DNA of 64,000 bases, from contig NC_133536.1 in the NCBI RefSeq assembly GCF_048544455.1, positions 31,498,152-31,562,151 of the forward strand, given 5' to 3'. This DNA is from Silene latifolia. Lineage: Eukaryota > Streptophyta > Magnoliopsida > Caryophyllales > Caryophyllaceae. Every line of letters begins with the position of its first letter. Position 1 is the stretch's first letter. Shown piece after piece: positions 29,613-40,568 of the stretch. The notes beneath the pieces are model-generated. The model saw only the letters and a list, made by a program, of their open reading frames with translations, was not told the origin of the DNA and ran no database searches. The translations under genes and the position numbers were made by a program.

Positions 29613-30757
29613 GTCTAAACTCAAGGAACATATGCAGTACTGTGTTGATCACCCGGACGAAATGAACAAGCTTGCCAAAGTTCAGGCCCAGATTTCTGAA
29701 GTCAAAGGAGTTATGATGGAGAATATTAAGAAGGTATGAAATTTTATGGTTCTTTGTGTTTGTATGAACTTGTTGATAACATGGAAGTCTGGAAGCGCTT
29801 TGTTGTGGTGTATCCTCTTTTCTAATCCTTATTAAGAAGGTATGAATTTTTTCAGCTCTCATCACGTGCCCTCTGACTGCTCTTTACTGAGGTCCTGGGT
29901 TGTGGTGAGAATATTGAGCTCCTTGTTAACAAGACAGAAAATCTCCACTCACAAGTTTCTGGTACTACATTTTTCATGTTTTTCTTTGCAGTTGTGGGAA
30001 TACAAATGTCTTGTGCATTACTCTAACTTTCATTTTCCTACTCTAAATGATAGTCCCTTTATCTCGTTGTCCCAAGTTGACTAGAGATATTTAAGAATTA
30101 GGGATGAAAAATCATTGTTGCCATTTGACTCAGAGTTGTATGTAAAGATACCATAATGCCCTCATCTTTATACTACTCATCTAAGGAAGTCTATGTTCCT
30201 CCGACTTGGCTTGTAAGTGTAGAGATACGATACACAACACGCAACCAAAGTGAATCGTAGGAATAACATAGAATCATGATTTAGAGAGTTCACTTTTCTA
30301 TTTTACTCATTCTATGTCGCCAATTATTTTGGCATGGAGTCATGGACCTAAAGAAATTAATGAGACAATATGTATGGGATGGCAGTTGGTCTTCCTTAAG
30401 ACGGCCATATATGTCTTAAGTTTAAAACGGGTCAAGTACGACCGTATATAAATAGATGGGACAAGTTTATTGTCATTCCCGAGGCATTTTACTTTTTTTT
30501 GTCTCATCTATCTTTTTGACCCGTTTCATGTTTCATTTAATAACACTAACTATGAGTAATGTCGATGCGCAAATGATTGAATAGTTTATTTACTGCCTTT
30601 ATAGGCACAAGACGTTAGGCAACAACAAACAAAGATTAGGAGAAAGATGTGGCTTCAAAACATGAAGGTCAAGCTCATTGTGTTGGGTATCATCCTCGCA
30701 CTGATCCTCATCATAGTCTTGTCAGTATGCCATGGGTTTAATTGTTCGAACAAGTAG
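29613..30757 (+). pseudogene. VAMP72-type R-SNARE, last three exons only
   Basis: R-SNAREs of the VAMP72 group drive fusion of secretory vesicles at the plasma membrane and cell plate. Three exons with GT-AG borders are seen: 29613-29733 ([20 protein letters not shown], then the first half of the SNARE helix), 29892-29954 (ENIELLVNKTENLHSQ) and 30605-30757 (linker [18 protein letters not shown], then a tail anchor of about 20 hydrophobic residues, ending CHGFNCSNK and a stop). The zero-layer arginine, normally in VLDRGE, is cysteine (VLGCGE; codon TGT at 29901-29903), a change a C-to-T transition at a CpG would give. No longin domain or start is found upstream. Homology is sure. I infer a dead partial copy, but a chimeric transcript is not excluded. 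Confidence 0.75.
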
Positions 30758-31513
30758 TATCCTGGTGGAGTTTCGTTTGGAAAAATGCGTTAAATATATC
30801 ACTATACAAGCCTGTCATACGCCCATCACGTATCTGGTTTGTCTCGTTTTAGTAACGCTCCCTGACTCTTGATGATTCATGTTAGAGTTTCATATTTCTT
30901 GAGTATAGTGCTTTGGTAAGAGAATGATTGTTTCAAATTCCGGTGTGTATAGGTGACTATAAAATCTGGAATTTTCTGTCATGGAAAATGTACCTTTTTG
31001 TACTTTGATAATACTCAGTTTGAGACTCGTACCTGTTGAGTACGGCTTCGTTGGAAATTGAAATGGCGACTTCCCTTCATGGTGGACGTATTCATGTTTG
31101 ACGTCGTTTGCATATTGCACTCATCCTTCTTGTATGACAGTTGACATTAGTGGTTTATTCTAATGTAAGATGGCCTCTTATAAGATTATCGGTAAATGAA
31201 CACAGCTGAAGGGAAACAAAAGGCTATTTCTCTTCAAGAATACCCTGTTATGTATGAGTATTGAGCAGTACCGATAATTCGATATGCGTTCCCTTCTTTT
31301 ATTGTTGTAATTAAGTCCTGTTTAGATGCGTTTCCCCCAGATGATAATGAAAGCTAGTCTGGTAACTAGTCTCATGGTGAATTTGCAACATATCCAGATT
31401 TAGTTCGCAATGGACCCTTAATTATCTCATCTTCAAAGAGCACTCTTTCGAGATAAAGTTATAATTTTAAGGGGACGTGGAAATCAACACCGAAAAAGTC
31501 ACTTATAGTAAAC

Positions 31514-31515
<2 letters not shown>
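30758..31515. other. 3' flank of the SNARE copy, no gene seen
   Basis: It begins with the probable old 3' untranslated region. The short frames present lack family features. Confidence 0.5.

Positions 31516-31599
<84 letters not shown>
31516..31599. repeat. (TA)n microsatellite, about 84 bp
   Basis: An unbroken TA run. Unlike the tracts at 10559-21852, no TIR element end of that family adjoins it. Confidence 0.95.
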
Positions 31600-31601
<2 letters not shown>

Positions 31602-31783
31602 GTGTAATGTAGAATGCAATAAAAGAGGACGTAAAAAAGTGTAAGGTTATTAATATTCATTAACACTCACAAAACCATAATTAAATCTACTCTGTATAAT
31701 AATCCAACACTAACATATATACCAAAAAAAAAGATAAATATTTGGAGTAATTCTTCAAGCCACTGCATAGCAGAAACTTTTGG

Positions 31784-34223
31784 TTACCCGCCATCAAGAT
31801 CAACATGGGCATCAATAACATAACCATTCTTCATTTGCAAACCGTCTGGAGTTTTATAGCCTGGGAGCCTATCACCATTGTAGACAACCCAAACAGTTCC
31901 TAGGCATGTCCAAATTTGTCGAAGTAATCGGGTTTCAAGAGATAAAGAGGAAAGTCCTGCTTGAAGAAATACATAACATCATGATTATCTGCTCTCTGTA
32001 CATCATGGTTATTGAAACAAATAGAAAAGTATGAAGAAATACATAACATCATGATTATCTGCTCTCTGTACATCATGGTTATTGAAACAAAAAGAAAAGT
32101 ACTCCCTATATGAGAACTTCAGCAAATGATAATGTGTGGCTGAAATTTAGACACTTCTAAAATACGGAGTACTTTTTACTTCAATTACTTTGGCTATACT
32201 TGAATTTAGAAGTTTACAAAAATCTAGAAAGCATAGTTTCAAGTTAAGTTTCAGGCTAACCATGTCTTGTTTTACCTCCGCCCGCGATACAAACAACTTC
32301 ATCGTTGCCAGCTAACATCACTTAATTGTACTATGTATAGCACAAGAGATCCCATAAACAAAGCTCAAATCAAATTAAAACAGCCATTAACTATCCACAA
32401 TTCAAAAATAGAGCAAGGTTTAGAATTGTTGGTTCAAACTATGCTCCAAATAATCAAGACTAGAGAAACACACACGGATTGAACTCAGGACTCGACATAT
32501 TATCAAGGCCATGTCATCATCAAAACACTGCATAGCTCATCAAAACACTACATAACTCTATAAAGGTTAGATCTTTCACATAAAACTAGACAGTACAAAA
32601 TTTACGTATATTACCATGTTTAAACATAAAACGTACATTACCATGTTTTAAACACTACATAGCTCATCAAAACACTACATAACTCTAAAAGGGTTAGATC
32701 TTTCACATAAAACTAGACAGTACAAAATTTACGTACATTTCCATGTTTTAAACATAAAACTTTAGGTTTTTAGCTCTCGCATATTTAAAACTATGCCTAA
32801 AAAGATGGCAATGTTTCCAGCTTTAATTGTTCTGTAGTCATTCTATAATTAAGAGTGTCGTAACATTTAAATTGCCTTCGACATTAGAACTTAAAACATT
32901 GAGTTTTGAACATAAAACAAGCCAATATTAAGTTAATAATCTAAAAAAACAGTTTTGAACATAAAAAGGTTGGATTTCTAACATAAAACTAGACAATATA
33001 AAATATACGTACATTACCATATTTACAACATAAAACACTAGGCTTCTAACTCTCACATATTTAAAACTAGGCTAAAAAAATGACAATGTTCTCAACTTTA
33101 ATGGTTCTGTAGTCACCCTATAATTAAGAGTGTCAAAACATTTAATTTGCCTTCACCTTTAGAACTTAAAACATTGAGTTTTGAACATAAAACATTCCAA
33201 TATTAATCTATACTACCTGACAACTATTACATTTAAAAAGCAAGTATAACGTGAAGTTTTTAAAGTAGAAGTATAAGTTTTCAAATCAAAATTATTCCCC
33301 ATTCCCTAAAAAGGACAAAATATATCGTTCAGCTAATAACTACTTAAAAAGTTCAGTTTTGTACATAAAAAGGTTAGGTTTTTCACATAAAACTAGACAG
33401 TACAAAATCAACGTACATTACCATGTTTTAAACATAAAACGCTAGGTTTCTAGCTCTCACATATTTAAAACTAGGCCTAAAAAGATGGTAATGTTCTCAA
33501 CTTTAATTGTTCTGTAGTCACCCTATAATTAAGAGTATCGTAACATTTAAAATGCCTTCGACATTAGAACTTAAAACATTGAGTTTTGAACATAAAACAA
33601 GCCAATATTAAGCTATGCTATCTGGCAACTATTACATCTAAAAAATAAGTAATGTTAAGTTTTTAAAGTAGAAGCAAAAGTTTTCAAAGTAAAATTATTC
33701 CACTTTATCTAAACAAGACATAATATATTTTTCAGCTATAAACGTATAGTTTTGTGCATAAATCTAGCAAATACTTATTTACCTTAGGAGACTAGTATTA
33801 AATCATGGAGATAAACAGACTGCTAAGTTTCCAAAGTAAAAATTGAAGTTTTCACACTAAATTTATTTCACAACCTGTAAAACTGATTTACTATATAACG
33901 TTGAGTTTTTTACCTAAAAAGGTCGGCTTTTCACAAAAAACTACTCCATGTTAAGTTCCTAAACTAAATTATTGTGTATTCAAGCTACAATTAGAGGCTA
34001 TGTATAATATTAAGTTTCTACAATGAATGAGGCGGTTTCAGTTCAAAATCATCAATCAGTAGCCAATTAAACAACATGGATAAAAAAGATGATTATTACC
34101 TTCACCTTTTGTTTCAGAACGACATGCTTCAATTTCAACTTCGCTTTCCTCATCCTTCATGGCCATTGATTGATCAACCTCTTCACTTTGTTGCTCATAA
34201 ACCGGACAAATCGAATCATCCAT
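31784..34223 (-). CDS. Candidate SUMO-like protein, three exons, ends Gly-Gly-stop
   Basis: SUMO is attached to target lysines through a C-terminal Gly-Gly. The last exon (31956-31784) reads VWVVYNGDRLPGYK, then TPDGLQMKNGYVIDAHVDLD, then GG and a stop. This matches the SUMO pattern FLFDGRRL...TPDELEM..GDEIDA....GG. A first exon (34223-34100) encodes an acidic start, MDDSICPVYEQQSEEVDQSM, as SUMO N-termini often are. A 45-nt middle exon (32320-32276) reads MLAGNDEVVCIAGG, where strand beta-1/beta-2 would lie. All three have AG/GT borders and compatible phase (one base carried over each time), giving about 113 residues. The introns are long and repeat-filled. Because nothing follows GG, no protease maturation would be needed. 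The SUMO similarity of the last exon is good. The exon chain is inference, and it could be a captured or dead copy. Confidence 0.45.
31962..32101. repeat. Tandem duplication of about 71 bp
   Basis: The block starting GAAGAAATACATAACATCAT occurs twice in a row, nearly identical and so recent. It abuts the acceptor of the last SUMO-like exon. Confidence 0.9.
32561..33640. repeat. Irregular tandem repeats inside the SUMO-like first intron
   Basis: A 70-bp unit (GGTT(A/G)GAT..TTC(A)ACATAAAACTAGACA.TA) recurs near 32563, 32689, 32968 and 33370. A second, 160-bp unit (ACATATTTAAAACTA ... ACATTGAGTTTTGAACAT) recurs near 32778, 33053 and 33459. Spacing is uneven (126, 279, 402), so whole blocks were duplicated together. 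Confidence 0.8.
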
Positions 34224-34872
34224 CCCGATTATTTACCTAAAAATATGTTTACTCTTCCTTTTAGCGGATTCTGATTTAGAAATTTATTTTTTGAATCATT
34301 GTTTGTTGCAAGCAATTGCTGAAAACCAGGAATTTTGCAAATAACCGATTCTCCATTCTTCTCCCACGTTTACTGCTCAAAAAAGTGGGGAAGATGTAAC
34401 TGTTTTTTTTCATGTATTTCTACTTTCTTTTATGTATTTCTACTTTTAATATATACTCTACGATGAAATTTACAAAAACCTGTTAACTGGACTATTAATT
34501 CCTATTGGGCCCGTCCTATGCTATAAGACGGTCCTATAGGAGAGTAGCTGTAAATTTTTTGTCCTCATTAGATTAAAATTCTACCTCAACCACTAATCTA
34601 ATGGCTTGGTACTGAATATCTTGGACTTCACATTTATGAGTGCCTATTTACTAATGGATTTTCTTTACTAATTGGCCCAAACTGATTGAGATTATCGACT
34701 ACTCGTACTACGTGCTGAGTTGCTGACTTCATGTCTAAGGATTCCAATATTAGATCGGTGCGACCACCCTTATTAGCCCATTATAACATTGCTTCTGACT
34801 GCGTCACACATACTCATGAAAAAAAATTCTGTACCGATTTAGCCATAATAATTACGAGAGATACAAACATTA

Positions 34873-35197
34873 GAGCAATAGCAATAGAAGAACTCTACAT
34901 AAAGTTCTTATCTTGCCATGTCACATTTCATTAATTCCAATGTTTAAGAACTTTTATTCACAATAGATGACATTTTTATAAAGTTCTTAAATGGAAAATA
35001 GTAAATATGTTGTTGGTATTCACAATTTTCAAAGTCATGTTTATTGGTCCTCAAATTCCCATGTATAAACAACCAAGTTCTTATTTTAGAACTTAATTCT
35101 TAAAATTAAGAACAACCTTGTAGTTGCAATAGAAGAACTTTTTATTTTGGATTCTTATTAATAACCCCAAAAATAAGAACTACTATTGCTATTACTC
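34873..35197. mobile_element. Tourist-like (PIF/Harbinger) MITE, 325 bp
   Basis: It starts GAGCAATAGCAATAG and ends CTATTGCTATTACTC, nearly exact inverses, and is flanked on both sides by TTA (34870-34872 and 35198-35200), the usual PIF/Harbinger target. No reading frame is present. Confidence 0.85.
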
Positions 35198-36171
35198 TTA
35201 GAAGACCTAATCTCACGACTTTGTAACCTATTAAATAACCTTCAAAGGTATCATTATCTAAATAACCTTTCATAACAACACCAACAGGCAACACCAACAA
35301 CAGAACCCAAACCAATCTCGTGGTCCACTCAAAAGCCGCGGCTTTTGTGAGTGGCGCTTATAGCGCAACCGGCTGAGCCCTTAACACGTTCGAGCGACCT
35401 GTTGATTGGGTAAATGCGGCCACATCATCCACAGCTAGCGGTTGACCTGCCTTGATAATGTGAACTCGTAAATCATTGTACGAGAGCTTGAGGATGTGGT
35501 TGGGGCTGTGAGCCCAGAGTTGAACGTCTTTTGTAAGATTGAACATGTCTAACCACACTTGCGCTGCCGTGAAGGTGGGTTCTTTGGCTTTATTATTGCG
35601 GACCAAATAATGTAGGACACAATTATAAGTAAGAAGGTGACAATGAAAGTGAATAGAGTTTTATTTGGCATTGCATCATACTGTATGTTTTTGTTATTCG
35701 ATTGTAAATGTGCTACTCAACCAATGCTCAATTTTCTCATTAAGAGATGATAACCTAATAGTTACACGGATGTACAATTGTACAGGATTAATCAGTGGCG
35801 TTATATTGCTCTGATATCGCCTATCAATCCCTTCGGCCTTCTATTGTATTGCGTATAACTGCTATTTTTAACCACAAAAAAAAAACTTGGATTCTAAAGA
35901 GTAAACAAGCCTTAAATTGCTTACTTCCATTGTGGTTCGTTATCTTTGACTATTAGCCCTTCTTAGTTCTCTTCTTAGTTCTTATCAAAGAAATAATATT
36001 AGCGGAAATGTATACAAGTAACAAATAGACATGTATAAAGGGGCAGGGCCAGTAGCAAAAAAAAAAAAAGAAAAAAAAAAAAGTGATCTCTCGATAACTT
36101 AATGGTAGACCGTCTCTCCCATGTTTTTGTTTTTCTTTTCAATTGATATAGCACCTCTATTTGCTTGTCCG
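35198..36171. other. Spacer with an unassigned minus-strand frame (35606-35358)
   Basis: The 82-codon frame opens MVRNNKAKEPTFTAAQ and continues VWLDMFNLTKDVQLWA. Its GC content is higher than its surroundings, and it looks like old coding DNA, but I do not recognise it. An A-rich tract (36058-36083) and an inverted ..GACCGTCTCTCCC.. MITE trace lie near the end of the CCA gene. Confidence 0.3.
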
Positions 36172-37719
36172 TTACACATTTTCTGACCTCCGCCATTCTT
36201 TCTCCATCCACACTCGGCATTCTTGAGCAGTTCCAGAAGGATTGGCAAGCTGCCATTCTACAACCTTTTGTTGCCACTCTCCTACCTTTGGTCCATTTAC
36301 CTTCAAAATCGACTTTATCTCGTATCCATTGAATAATGGCTTTGTCTCCCAAATGTTTTCGAGACCTTGTTTAGTGATCATGTCCTTCACCAACATGAAC
36401 AATTCCCTACTCTTCTCGCCATTAGGATATAGTACTACTAAAGTCGATACAAGCAATGCCGCTTGCCAAAACTCTTTGATTTCCGGCATAACCAAGCCTG
36501 TCAACAATACTCGTAATTTCAAAGACTCCTGTCCATCTTGCGCATTAGCCTCTTGAGTTGTAAGACGAGACATTATTTCCGCAAACTTTTCTGTGGCACG
36601 GTGTATCATTATAACTGTGTCCCAATCCTTGGATTTCAGCTTGAGAGAATTTCGAAAAATATGATCAACTATATATCTCTCTTTCGTGTTATTATATTTG
36701 TATTTCATGTTCCGTAATGGGAGGAACAAGGCAGAATATAAGCATAATCGTCTTTCGTCACCACTTACAGAAACCGCTTCAGCTTCAAGTGACTGAATAA
36801 GGCGCCATGCTGCATCGACAAAAGCAAGACATTGCCTATCACATGCTTCTGGTATTAAAGGTTGAATAACAGAAGGCCGACAATCGAAAAAAGTCCAAAA
36901 CAATTGCAAATCACAAATATAGGCAACTGCTTTAACAGGTTGATTTCCGCAAATCATGAGGTCGACTTCTTGACCAATCCGTTCCCTGCTTAATTTTTCG
37001 TCAATAGATTCTCGCACTTGTTCAGAACTAGCAGCTTCCTTTAGTCCATCATCTAGCGTGAAATTGTACCTTGCAGCAAAACGAATTGCCCTAAGCACGC
37101 GCAAAGGATCATCCAAGAAAGTCCCCTTTGGAGATAAAGGAGTGACGATCTTTCCCAACTTCAAATCGGCTATACCCCGTCCAGTAAAATCTTCGACAGC
37201 ATTAGTGTTAAGGTTGTAAAACAAGCTGTTTATAGTCAAGTCCCGTCGATTAGCGTCTTCTTGTGGGCTACCGAATCTCATGGTAGGGATCCGACTCTTT
37301 TTACAATGAGTTGGGCTTCCTTCAGACGGGCCAGATTGGTCTGAAGGATTTTGTGTTTGAGAATAGTCTTCGGACCTCAAATTCACAAAATCAATCAACT
37401 CACCGTACAGGTACATCCTGCCAGTTTCTAAGTGTTTGGATTGTTCGGGATTGATAGGAATGATACCAAATTCGTTAACGTCTTCGCCTTGTTCTAACAA
37501 GTAGTCATAGATTAATTGACATAGTTGTTTACCAAGCATGTTGTCGATAGCAATATCGATGTCGTAACAATCTTTGCCTAAGAGCTTATCACGAACCCAA
37601 CCACCAGCAACACGAAGCTTGGTTTTGAGATTATTGTGATTAACAACTTCTTTAAAACGATTAAAAATCATCGTCTCTTTCTCCGTTAACTCAATCACTT
37701 CTTTCACTTGATCTGCCAT
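36172..37719 (-). CDS. CCA tRNA nucleotidyltransferase (CCA-adding enzyme)
   Basis: It adds or repairs the 3' CCA of tRNAs from CTP and ATP, without a template. At 515 residues it is a class II enzyme. The nucleotidyltransferase head has GGWVRD (39-44), the metal-binding DID (53-55), a third acidic residue in GELIDFVNLR (D110), RRDLTINSLFYN (158-169), DDPLRVLRAIRFAAR (203-217, ribose and base recognition) and EKLSRERI (241-248). The helical body and tail follow. A Ser/Pro-rich insert (about 121-141) lies before RIPTMRFG. There are no introns. An in-frame stop lies 9 bases before the ATG, so no organelle transit peptide is encoded here, although the Arabidopsis enzyme (longer, about 600 residues as I recall) carries a targeting region. 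The frame is intact. This could be the cytosolic/nuclear form, or a retrocopy. Confidence 0.93.
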   Translation of the reverse strand: MADQVKEVIELTEKETMIFNRFKEVVNHNNLKTKLRVAGGWVRDKLLGKDCYDIDIAIDNMLGKQLCQLIYDYLLEQGEDVNEFGIIPINPEQSKHLETGRMYLYGELIDFVNLRSEDYSQTQNPSDQSGPSEGSPTHCKKSRIPTMRFGSPQEDANRRDLTINSLFYNLNTNAVEDFTGRGIADLKLGKIVTPLSPKGTFLDDPLRVLRAIRFAARYNFTLDDGLKEAASSEQVRESIDEKLSRERIGQEVDLMICGNQPVKAVAYICDLQLFWTFFDCRPSVIQPLIPEACDRQCLAFVDAAWRLIQSLEAEAVSVSGDERRLCLYSALFLPLRNMKYKYNNTKERYIVDHIFRNSLKLKSKDWDTVIMIHRATEKFAEIMSRLTTQEANAQDGQESLKLRVLLTGLVMPEIKEFWQAALLVSTLVVLYPNGEKSRELFMLVKDMITKQGLENIWETKPLFNGYEIKSILKVNGPKVGEWQQKVVEWQLANPSGTAQECRVWMEKEWRRSENV

Positions 37720-38629
37720 GCTTGCTTAATTTGCAATGAAAATATGAGGATTTAATCGGAAGATTGGAAAGTTCAAAACGGGGAAGGGAAGCCCCAAGGG
37801 ATTGTATATATACTGCTTGTTTGGGGACTTTAGGGTTGGAGCCTTGGAGGATTTATTGGAAACTTACGAATAATCCCTTTATTTATTATTTATTATATTA
37901 TATACTAATAACTAATAATTACTAAACGAATAAGGTGAAATTTTTTTCCATCTAAAGTGCACCACTTAAATTAGGAAACAAATAAGATTTTGTTTCATTA
38001 AACTATTAATATCTTTATTTTTAAAATATTTGTTTTTACCCAACTACAATTTCTTCATTAAACTCTAAACCAAATAATAATCTTTTTTATTAGAATAAAA
38101 TAATTTTATAAAATCATAAACTATAAATTATTAAATATTAAATACTACATTGGTGCTATTATTATCTCCCATTTACTAAAAGAATAGGCGAAGTCTCATT
38201 TTTCCCGCTTAAACCATATCTCTTAAAATAAAGCGTATTATTTTTAGCACAATCTTTTAATAAATTTAATATTTAACACATTCTATATTATTTCACATTC
38301 TACATAAATTTATCGTCATTATTATATGATTAAAAAAATTGTATACTTTTTAAAAAAAAATTAATTGTACGATGAAAAATCATTGACTTTTAATGACAAT
38401 AAGTTGCACACAAAATGTTAATAGTAAAAATATTCTAAAAATAACATCATTAATTTTTTGGTAAAAAGAAAACTTTCATTAAAATACTCATTTCATGACT
38501 TTTTACAATTTTAATTTTTATTACTCAAATTAAAATAAAGTGATGAGAAACATAAAAAATAAGTGAATTGTCAATTTAAAATCCATAAATAATACGGAGT
38601 ACATTAAAAAGTAAAAAAATTATAAATAC
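37720..38629. other. CCA gene 5' flank, then AT-rich probable Helitron body
   Basis: The first about 150 bp are the promoter side of the CCA gene. From about 37900 the sequence is AT-rich and ends in the Helitron terminus at 38630-38659. A block near 38170-38215 (TTACTAAAAGAATAGGCGAA, then TTTTTCCCGCTTAAA) resembles 57264-57310, so both belong to one Helitron family. No gene is seen. Confidence 0.45.
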
Positions 38630-38659
38630 CGTGCATATATTGCACGGGATCTAAACTAG
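38629..38659 (+). mobile_element. Helitron 3' terminus
   Basis: The hairpin CCGTGCATATATTGCACGG is followed by GATCTAAA and CTAG, with T next. The 5' end is probably near 37900, but I cannot fix it. Confidence 0.7.
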
Positions 38660-38915
38660 TTAGATTAATAATTGAATTATACTACCTTTAAAGTATAAAC
38701 AACATTATAAATTGCTATTATCAATTTCGAGAAAAAAAAATTATTACAATAATTTAAGAAATTTTTTTTAAAAAAAAAATTCACAAAAATACACATTTAT
38801 TGACATTGTTCAATTCTTTTCTTTAGCTTAGTAAAAGGGATAGCTATGGGCTATCTACAAAATTAAAATATAAATTGATTTAAAAGTTGGGTGAACTTTC
38901 ATCCTAAAACTATAA

Positions 38916-39323
38916 GGGGGTGTTTGGTTTACTCGTGGGTATGGGTTTGGAATCGGGAATCATACCTGAGTGGTATCGGGTTAGAACTTGATACCTCATA
39001 CCTTGTGTTTGGTTCAATTTTGGTGGGTATGGGGTTAGAAATCAATGAAAGCTAAAAAATCTTCAAAATGCAATATTTTTAATAATAATTTTTATACTAT
39101 TAAATCATGTGGAGAAAATTTAATCAAATAAATATATAAAAAAAATTACAATGATTTTTATCATTTTTTAACAATTCTAATTTGATACCATGGGTATCAA
39201 TCTCATACCCACCCCCTCCCTGGGTATGAGAAACCTATACCTCATGGGTTTAAGGTATGAGTATGAAACCTTTATTTTTATCAAACAAACACATGGTATG
39301 AATTTGGTTCGAACCAAATACCC
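38916..39323. mobile_element. hAT-type MITE, about 408 bp
   Basis: The left end GGGGGTGTTTGGTTTACTCG and the inverse of the right end (GGGTATTTGGTTCGAACC) share the hAT MITE pattern. The interior has repeated (G)GGTATGGG / ACCCATACC phrases. The 8-bp target duplication is only partly matched (CTATAAGG/TTAAAAAG). Confidence 0.65.
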
Positions 39324-39989
39324 TTAAAAAGGGATAAGAAAGGTTTAGACCATCATACCTTGTACTAGCAATCTAGCATATAGCTCAACGTTTAGAGTGA
39401 ATGGAAATTAAAATATGAGCTATGGGTTAGCTACAAAATTGTCAACGTACTTGTCTATTTGGTTGGAAGCGAGCTTTAAGTTAAAAAATTATGATAAATA
39501 TGGAGCGGTAAACATCGAGGAAATTGATAATGAACAAGTTGGAGAAATAGATAATACAATAATGCGTATGTCATATTCCTTAGATCTGCTTATCAAAATA
39601 GGCAATTTGAACAATATACATAGACAAATAGTCAGCTATCAGCCCTTCATACAACTCAAACATCCATCCTAGCTACAACTCATTATTTATTTATTTCTAA
39701 CAAGTTTGTAGTTTGTACTAGTCCGCACGTTCATAGTTGACTTTTCGGCTATATCTTACAAATACAATCAATACTCGTTGTTTCTGAGTATCAAGTACTC
39801 GATCGTACGTACCATTTCATATATTTTTCCTACAATTTCTTTTTTCCTTCCCTCCCATTTACGTTGACATTCATCATTTCATCATCCAAATAATTCCTTA
39901 CATTTTCATTAATTTTTATGCACTTCGAATGTATTCACCAAGCCAATCCTTAGCTACTATACCCTCCATTAAATTGACCTTATTTCCGA
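39324..39989. other. 5' flank of the first NHL gene
   Basis: An 85-codon frame (39415-39672) has no family features and is probably chance. The promoter is assumed to lie in 39700-39960, with no clear TATA box. Confidence 0.4.
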
Positions 39990-40568
39990 ATGTCAACGAA
40001 AACTTGGACCATCATCATCCTAGCCAATTTACTTGTTCTTGGAGGTGCCGCGGTATACATCGCTTGGTTAGCCGATCGCATCAAGTTTCCGAAATTCAAC
40101 ATTGATCAAGCAGCCGTTAACAACTTCAATTTCACCAATGATAACAATTTAACCGTCAATTTCATTTTCGTCATTCGATCCCACAACGTTGATAGTAAGT
40201 ATACTCTTTTTTACGACCACTTAGCTGTTTCCGTGTACCATAATAATTATAGCTTGGGTTTTGAGACGCTAGGGTCTTTCGCGGAAAATGATCGTAGAGA
40301 CGATATTGTCTTTACCACACATCCTAGGGCTGGGAACGTACATATTTCCGATGACCTTGTCGCGGCCGATATTAGAAATGAGACTACTTTGAGGCGGCAG
40401 CTAGAGGTGGAAGTTATGATAAGGGCTTCGGTGAATTTCGAGGCGAAAGGGTGGAAGCGTAAGCAATATTTGTTGAAGATGATGTGTTTTCCGCTAATTA
40501 TTGATCTTAAGACTGGAAAGAGTTCTAATAAGTTAGATTGTAATTTAGATAACTATGTAACTGCATAG
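39990..40568 (+). CDS. NDR1/HIN1-like (LEA_2) membrane protein
   Basis: NHL proteins are plasma-membrane proteins, many induced in defence or stress. This one has 192 residues in a single exon, as is usual for the family. A very short N-terminus leads into one membrane helix (about 6-27, IIILANLLVLGGAAVYIAW). A LEA_2 beta-sandwich follows (about 45-165) with several N-glycosylation sites (NFT, NLT, NYS, NET), then the C-terminal two-cysteine element (MMCFPLIIDL ... KLDCNLD). The usual NPN before the YYD motif is replaced by SHN...LFYD. An in-frame stop lies 15 bases upstream of the ATG, which fixes the start. The paralogue at 51754 has the same layout. The exact role is unknown. Confidence 0.88.
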   Translation: MSTKTWTIIILANLLVLGGAAVYIAWLADRIKFPKFNIDQAAVNNFNFTNDNNLTVNFIFVIRSHNVDSKYTLFYDHLAVSVYHNNYSLGFETLGSFAENDRRDDIVFTTHPRAGNVHISDDLVAADIRNETTLRRQLEVEVMIRASVNFEAKGWKRKQYLLKMMCFPLIIDLKTGKSSNKLDCNLDNYVTA

